A stretch of DNA of 64,000 bases, from positions 26,154-90,153 of the forward strand of contig NZ_ML703280.1 in assembly GCF_008520305.1 (NCBI RefSeq), written 5' to 3'. The notes beneath the pieces are model-generated. The model was not told the origin of the DNA. It made no database searches and saw nothing but the letters and a program-made list of their open reading frames with translations. This document shows, in pieces, positions 59,272 through 64,000 of this stretch (within the stretch, counting starts at the first letter, position 1; each line of letters starts with the position of its first letter). The translations under genes were made by a program, and so were the position numbers. Source of the stretch: Mesorhizobium sp. SARCC-RB16n (GTDB lineage: Bacteria; Pseudomonadota; Alphaproteobacteria; Rhizobiales; Rhizobiaceae).

Positions 59272-60114
59272 GTGACCTTTGCCGCCCCCGTCGAAACAAA
59301 ATCCATTCGCTTTCGCGCCCGTTCTTTCGTGGCCTTCACGCTCACGCCGGAGGCGCCAATTGCGGCTTGGCTGGAGGGGCTGGATCACTGGATCGGCAAT
59401 TCGCCGGGGTATTTTGCCGGGCGGCCGGTGGTGCTCGATTTGAACACGCTGAAGCCTGAGGTCGCCGATATCGCGCTGCTGGTCGCTTCGCTCGGTGCGC
59501 GCGGTATCCGGGTCTATGCCATCGAGCTCGAAGGCGCTTCGCTCGGGCTCGACCTGCCGCCGCTGCTCTCCGGCGCCAAGGAGGCGACTTCGGACGGCCT
59601 GCTTTCCGGCCGCAAGGGCAAGGCGGAGGCGGCTGATGAAGCCGGCAAGCTGGAGACGGTGTTTTCGGAGCGCGGCAAGGATGCCGGCAAACCCGCAGAG
59701 GGCAGGCCCATCGAAATCAAGGCCGAGGCCGGCAAGGGCAAGGCGGCCAAGGCGGCGGAAGCCGGCGCGGTGGAGGCGGTGCAGGCGGGCACGCTGATGG
59801 TCAAGTCGCCGATCCGCTCGGGCCAGTCGATCTTCCATCCGCATGGCGATGTCATCGTGCTCGGCTCGGTCGCGTCCGGCTCGGAAATCATCGCGGCGGG
59901 CTCGATCCATGTCTATGGCACGCTGCGCGGCCGGGCCATTGCCGGCTCGCAGGGCAATAGGTCGGCGCGCATCTTCTGCCGCAAGAACGAGGCGGAACTG
60001 ATCTCTGTCGATGGCTGGTACACGACGGCCGAAGAGATGGAAGGCGTGTCGCGCGGCAAGGCGGTGCAGGCCTTCCTCGAGGGCGACATGCTCGCCGTCG
60101 TGCCGCTGAACTAG
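59272..60114 (+). CDS. minC: Septum site-determining protein MinC
   Basis: A 280-residue FtsZ inhibitor. The N-terminal domain (about 1-100) contacts FtsZ; a linker rich in Lys, Ala and Glu (about 115-175) leads to the C-terminal beta-helix domain (SPIRSGQSIFHPHGDVIVLG, GSEIIAAGSIHVYGTLRGRA) that binds MinD and dimerises. The GTG start is preceded by TAAGGA. First gene of minCDE. Confidence 0.93.
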   Translation: MTFAAPVETKSIRFRARSFVAFTLTPEAPIAAWLEGLDHWIGNSPGYFAGRPVVLDLNTLKPEVADIALLVASLGARGIRVYAIELEGASLGLDLPPLLSGAKEATSDGLLSGRKGKAEAADEAGKLETVFSERGKDAGKPAEGRPIEIKAEAGKGKAAKAAEAGAVEAVQAGTLMVKSPIRSGQSIFHPHGDVIVLGSVASGSEIIAAGSIHVYGTLRGRAIAGSQGNRSARIFCRKNEAELISVDGWYTTAEEMEGVSRGKAVQAFLEGDMLAVVPLN

Positions 60115-60272
60115 GGCGGCGCGGTGCTGACGCCCGGTTTCACGGTTCCGGCCTGGGCAGGCGCCGAGGCAAGATCGCCGCGCGCAAGCTTCGGACCGGT
60201 TTGGGATGGCATGATGGCAGGCTCTGACCGTGCGGCGCACGGCAACAACAACAGGCAACGGAGGCTTTTTCC

Positions 60273-61088
60273 ATGGGCAAGGTAGTGGTCGTCACATCGG
60301 GCAAGGGGGGCGTCGGCAAGACCACCTCGACGGCCGCACTAGGGGCCGCCGTCGCCAAGACCGGCAAGAAGGTGGCGCTGGTCGATTTCGACGTCGGCTT
60401 GCGCAACCTCGACCTGATCATGGGCGCCGAGCGGCGCGTGGTGTTCGACCTCGTCAACGTCATCCAGGGCCAAGCCAAGCTGTCGCAGGCGCTGATCCGC
60501 GACAAGCGCGTCGACACGCTGTTCCTGCTGCCGGCCTCGCAGACGCGCGACAAGGATGCGCTGACCGAGGACGGCGTCGGCGAGGTGATCGACAAGCTGC
60601 GCTCGGTCTTCGACTATGTGTTCTGCGACAGCCCGGCCGGCATCGAGCGCGGCGCGCAGCTTGCCATGCGCTTTGCCGACGAGGCGGTCATCGTCACCAA
60701 TCCGGAAGTCTCGTCGGTACGCGATTCCGACCGCATCATCGGCCTGCTGGACGCCCGCACCATGCGCGCCGAGCAGGGGGAGCAGATCGCCAAGCATGTG
60801 CTGGTCACCCGCTATGACGCGGCGCGGGCCGCGCGGGGCGAAATGCTCTCGATCGACGATGTCCTGGAGATACTGTCGGTGCCGCTGCTCGGCATCATAC
60901 CGGAAAGCCAGGATGTGCTGCGCGCCTCCAATCTCGGTTCGCCGGTGACGCTGTCGGAGCCGCTCAACAACGCTGCCAAGGCCTATCTCGAAGCGGCAAG
61001 GCGGCTCGAAGGCGAAGATTTGCCGGTGGTGGTGCCCTTCGAACGCAAGGGTTTCCTCGACCGTCTGCTCGGAAGGAGGGCCGCATGA
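60273..61088 (+). CDS. minD: Septum site-determining ATPase MinD
   Basis: A 271-residue deviant-Walker ATPase: [10 protein letters not shown] (9-18), [15 protein letters not shown] and DSPAGIE. The C-terminus ([13 protein letters not shown]) is the amphipathic membrane-targeting helix. ATP-bound MinD recruits MinC to the membrane to block polar division. GGAGG lies before the ATG. Confidence 0.97.
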   Translation: MGKVVVVTSGKGGVGKTTSTAALGAAVAKTGKKVALVDFDVGLRNLDLIMGAERRVVFDLVNVIQGQAKLSQALIRDKRVDTLFLLPASQTRDKDALTEDGVGEVIDKLRSVFDYVFCDSPAGIERGAQLAMRFADEAVIVTNPEVSSVRDSDRIIGLLDARTMRAEQGEQIAKHVLVTRYDAARAARGEMLSIDDVLEILSVPLLGIIPESQDVLRASNLGSPVTLSEPLNNAAKAYLEAARRLEGEDLPVVVPFERKGFLDRLLGRRAA

Positions 61089-61357
61089 GCATCCTCGACC
61101 TCTTCAAGCGGCGCACCAGCGCGCCGGTGGCGCGCGAGCGGCTGCAGGTGCTGCTCGCCTATGAGCGCCGCAGCCGTGGCCAGCCCGATCTCGTCTCCAT
61201 CCTGCGCGAGGAGATCATGGCTGTGATCGCCAAGCATGTGCAGATCGACCAGGACTACCTCCAGGTCTCGATGGACCGCGGCGAGACCATGTCGACGTTG
61301 GAAATCGACATCCAGATCCCCAACAAGAGCGCCGTGCCGCTGGCCATGGCGGGGTAA
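61085..61357 (+). CDS. minE: Cell division topological specificity factor MinE
   Basis: A 90-residue protein: [20 protein letters not shown] (membrane-contact segment and start of the MinD-binding region) followed by [17 protein letters not shown] and the dimerising C-terminal strands (about 40-85). It stimulates MinD ATPase and drives pole-to-pole oscillation. Its ATG overlaps the minD stop by four bases. Confidence 0.97.
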   Translation: MSILDLFKRRTSAPVARERLQVLLAYERRSRGQPDLVSILREEIMAVIAKHVQIDQDYLQVSMDRGETMSTLEIDIQIPNKSAVPLAMAG

Positions 61358-61363
61358 TTTTTT

Positions 61364-61405
61364 ACCCTCCCCCTTGTGGGGAGGGTCGATCCGCATCGCG
61401 GATCG
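61364..61405. repeat. Double-hairpin repeat after minE
   Basis: ACCCTCCCC pairs with GGGGAGGGT (61364-61386), followed by CGATCCGC pairing with GCGGATCG (61387-61405). A repeat of Mesorhizobium type that probably also acts as transcription stop for minCDE. Confidence 0.7.
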
Positions 61406-61660
61406 GGGTGGGGCTGCGCCACCTTCCAAAATGTAGGTTTCCATTTCATGGGGCGAGCGACCTGGGTTCTGTGGTCTCGGCGCCGCCCCACCGACACGCC
61501 TTTTACTGACGCGGGCATTGGCTGCTCGCGGCGTCCAAATCGCCAATGTCGGAAATTTACATTTCCCCCCGGGGCCTTCCCTTGCGGAATAAGCGGATGT
61601 AAGGATACATATTAGCAGTTTATTAAATATTTGGTTCTGTTGCGTAAGAGGGAGTTCCGT

Positions 61661-63127
61661 ATGAACTTCAAGAGCCTGATCAAGCGTGCTGAAGACGTAG
61701 ATAACGCACTCCAGGAGCTGCAGGACGATCTGGCGGACGCCCTGGATGCCAGCCTGGACAGCGAATTCGACGAGCCGCCAAAGGGCGACGATGTCCCCGA
61801 TGTCGCGTCAGGCGCCGACGCCTCGCCACCCCAAGCCGATGCGCCACAAGCGAATGCCGCGGACAATCCGGATGGGGCGGGCAACGCCGACACTGCCGAA
61901 ACCGCGCCACGACTGACACCCCATGCGCAGACCCGGCTGGCGGCGCTGAATGCCTTCGAAGGGATGTTCCACGACGCCAGGGATTATCTGGACGAGATCA
62001 ACGGCAAATTGTCGGAGATTTCGACCTCGCACCATCTGACGCGCGAATTCCTCAACATCCTCCACACCGACATTCTTCGCGCCAACGAGCTGGAGCTCGC
62101 AAATGCCGGCCTGATCGCGCAGCAGAGAACGCTGTCGGAAAAGCTGCACGACACAGCTGCAAAGCTGCGCGAGCGTGAAGGCGCGTGCGAATTGCTGCAG
62201 CAGCGCGAGACGAGCCTGGTCCAGGACCGGGATACGCTTCGCGCAACGCTTGCAGCGGTAAGGCTCGAACTCACGGAGACGGCCAATGCCAACGCCAAAC
62301 GCGACGCCGAATTCGGCGACATCGCCAACCGGCTGACGGCCAGGACGGTCGAGGCCAACAGGCGCCTGCGCGAGAGCAAGATGCTGCGGGAGAAACATGT
62401 CAGCCTGTCGGCCGAGCTCGACAAGGTGCTGAAGCGGGAGAGCCAGGCGCGCCACAGGCTGGACGAGCTTTCCGCAGTCCACGCCAGCGAAGCAGCGCGG
62501 CTCGCCGAACTGATGGCGGCGCTCGGCAAGAGCGAGAAAGAGGAGATCCGGCTGCAGAAGGCGCTCGAGGCCACGCAGGCGAAGCTGGCGGAAAAGACCG
62601 AGTCGGCCAGCATGATGGAAGGCGACTGGGAAGCCGAACGGGCTCGCGCCCAGACGGAAATGCGTGGATTGCGGTCCGAGATACAAGATCTGGAATCGCG
62701 GCTGGAGCGGACCTCGAACGAGAACAGCGCGGCCGTCGCCGAGATCGCCAGGCTCAAGACCGAGCTGGACGACGCAGTGGCCGAAAAGAAGATCGCCGAT
62801 GAGAGATTGTCCGTGCTCACGCATGAGAACGAAGCCGACAAGCTGAGCCTTTCCAGGGCGAACGCCAATCTTTCGCAGCTGGCGCTGCAACAGGCGTCGG
62901 AGGACATACAACGGGATGTCCAGCGGCAGGAATGCGAGGACCTGCGGGCAGAAATCGCGTCGCTCAACGCCCGGATCAAGGAATTGCTGCCCTACGAGCG
63001 GCTCCACAAGGTCACCAACGGCCGGTCGCGCGAGGGCGAAGTGGTCGAGATCGCCACCGTGGTGGCCGAGAAAGCCCGTGCAACGAACAGGCGGCCCATC
63101 CGCAGGAATCTGCGCGCCACGTCGTAG
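61661..63127 (+). CDS. Large coiled-coil protein, unknown function
   Basis: A 488-residue acidic protein. After a short N-terminal helix (MNFKSLIKRAEDVDNALQEL) and an Asp/Ala/Pro-rich linker (about 35-95) almost all of 100-450 is heptad-rich coiled coil (LREKHVSLSAELDKVLKRES; EIARLKTELDDAVAEKKIAD). The last 35 residues are basic (ATNRRPIRRNLRATS). No membrane span. GGGAG before ATG 61661. Structural or scaffold role likely; neighbouring minCDE may hint at cell-cycle or envelope work, but this is inference. Confidence 0.7.
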   Translation: MNFKSLIKRAEDVDNALQELQDDLADALDASLDSEFDEPPKGDDVPDVASGADASPPQADAPQANAADNPDGAGNADTAETAPRLTPHAQTRLAALNAFEGMFHDARDYLDEINGKLSEISTSHHLTREFLNILHTDILRANELELANAGLIAQQRTLSEKLHDTAAKLREREGACELLQQRETSLVQDRDTLRATLAAVRLELTETANANAKRDAEFGDIANRLTARTVEANRRLRESKMLREKHVSLSAELDKVLKRESQARHRLDELSAVHASEAARLAELMAALGKSEKEEIRLQKALEATQAKLAEKTESASMMEGDWEAERARAQTEMRGLRSEIQDLESRLERTSNENSAAVAEIARLKTELDDAVAEKKIADERLSVLTHENEADKLSLSRANANLSQLALQQASEDIQRDVQRQECEDLRAEIASLNARIKELLPYERLHKVTNGRSREGEVVEIATVVAEKARATNRRPIRRNLRATS

Positions 63128-63210
63128 CTCGCTTCGCGGTCGCTGGCCCCATTGCCTGGCAGCGTCCCGGCTTTGGGCTGCCTTTCACGATGCGGCCGGG
63201 CCTCACGCAA

Positions 63211-64000
63211 TCACACCGCCGCGAACACCACGGTCTGCGCCAGCCCGCCGCCCCGGCGGTTTTGCAGCGTCACGGTGCCGCCGTAGCGCTCGATGATTTC
63301 CTTGGCGATGGCGAGGCCGAGGCCGGCGCCGGGAATGGATTGCAGGCGGCCGGGGTCGACACGGAAGAAGGGCTCGAACGCCTTGTTGATGAGGTCGGGC
63401 GGAATGCCGGGGCCGACATCCGAAATCGAGAGCACGGCGCGCTTGTCGGCGAGGTCGAGCGCGATCGTGCAGGCCTTGCCGTGGGTGGCGGCGTTGACGA
63501 TCAGGTTGCGCAGCGCGCGGCGCAGGCCGAGCGCGCCGGCGCGCACCGAAACCTTGTCGAGATGCCCGATCGAGACGGAATGACCGAGCATGGTCATCTC
63601 GGCGGCGATGTCGCGCACCATCTTTTCCAGGTCCAGCGGCTCGACGGCATCCTGGTTGACCTCCTCGCGCACCAGGCGGATGGCGCTGTCGGCGATGCGG
63701 TCGAGTTCGTCGAGGTCGTGCAGCCACTTGTCGCGCTCCTCGTCGAGGAATTCGGCGCGCAGCCGCATGCGCGTCATCGGCGTGCGCAAGTCATGGCCGG
63801 CGGCGGCCACCAGCCGCATGCGGCTCTCCATGGCCGTCTTCAGCCTGGACGAGAGCTGGTTCAGCGCATGCGCCGTAGCCTTCACCTCGGCCGAGCCCAC
63901 CTCCGGCACCGGCGCCAGCACGCCGTCCGAGCCGATCTTGGAGACAGTAGCCTCCAGCATTTCGAGCGGCCGGATCAGCACCGAAGTGAAATAGACCGAG
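63211..64000 (-). CDS. Sensor histidine kinase, C-terminal part (continues beyond window)
   Basis: At least 263 residues of a sensor kinase; the 5' end lies beyond 64000. Visible are a HAMP-like segment (SVLIRPLEMLEATVSKIG), the dimerisation box with the phosphorylated His (AAGHDLRTPMTRMRLRAEF) and the ATPase domain (LRNLIVNAATHG, SDVGPGIPP, GAGLGLAIAKEI). The H box is of the EnvZ type. Its response regulator is expected outside the window. Signal unknown. Confidence 0.88.
   Translation of the reverse strand, partial: SVYFTSVLIRPLEMLEATVSKIGSDGVLAPVPEVGSAEVKATAHALNQLSSRLKTAMESRMRLVAAAGHDLRTPMTRMRLRAEFLDEERDKWLHDLDELDRIADSAIRLVREEVNQDAVEPLDLEKMVRDIAAEMTMLGHSVSIGHLDKVSVRAGALGLRRALRNLIVNAATHGKACTIALDLADKRAVLSISDVGPGIPPDLINKAFEPFFRVDPGRLQSIPGAGLGLAIAKEIIERYGGTVTLQNRRGGGLAQTVVFAAV

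Overview
The window is high-GC chromosomal DNA of an alphaproteobacterium of the order Rhizobiales, most probably Mesorhizobium. The evidence is a DUF680 gene (a family known almost only from Mesorhizobium), BA14K, DUF1236, DUF1127 and ExoX-like small proteins, a minCDE operon preceded by a CtrA box, groES-groEL behind a degenerate CIRCE element, and many rhizobial-type palindromic intergenic repeats. No tRNA, rRNA, CRISPR array, insertion sequence or phage gene was seen.

Layout. 1-9.8 kb: small metabolic and stress genes (sulfotransferase-like protein, ExoX-like repressor, YghU, a catalytically dead HtrA-like protein with a LysR regulator, SDR, VOC, YdeI and GST proteins) and a structured RNA candidate at 2161-2326. 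10-13.5 kb: an ABC-F ATPase and secreted or unknown proteins. 13.8-18.9 kb: a GlxA/AraC regulator facing a four-gene polyamine-type ABC transporter operon (potBCDA order). 19-24.4 kb: epimerase/AraC pair, htpG and a secreted unknown. 24.5-29.4 kb: SbmA/BacA-like ABC exporter, haloacid dehalogenase, DMT exporter/LysR pair. 29.7-35 kb: a Tyr/His/Arg-rich secreted protein, groESL and a run of short unknown genes. 35.4-43.5 kb: acyl-CoA synthetase, peptidoglycan-binding protein, and several oxidoreductase/regulator pairs (SDR-YCII/HxlR, LysR/DUF1127-NmrA).

43.7-50.1 kb is the most distinctive part: a lysine 2,3-aminomutase gene runs head-on into a translationally coupled operon of a membrane NRPS-like protein of the Pls/PosA type (adenylation, carrier, and three beta-helical blocks alternating with membrane pairs), a BltD-like N-acetyltransferase and a 4'-phosphopantetheinyl transferase. 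Together these could make, load and modify beta-lysine or a polycationic amino-acid product. The link is inferred from neighbourhood, not shown.

50.7-56.2 kb holds short secreted or stress-type genes (DUF680, metallo-beta-lactamase fold, TPR, DoxX, BA14K, DUF2934, PRC barrel) and a recently duplicated 49-residue gene on either side of a membrane protein. 56.3-58.9 kb carries an isolated, visibly AT-richer gene fusing an HD domain to an Hsp90-like ATPase, the best candidate for horizontally acquired accessory function. 59.2-61.4 kb is minCDE, followed by a coiled-coil protein and, at the window edge, a partial sensor histidine kinase.

Several families of palindromic repeats are scattered between genes (6095, 6991, 23294-23464, 43519-43678, 52021-52169, 52691, 54585, 61364). 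A separate 55-base non-coding sequence occurs twice (9377 and 50500).
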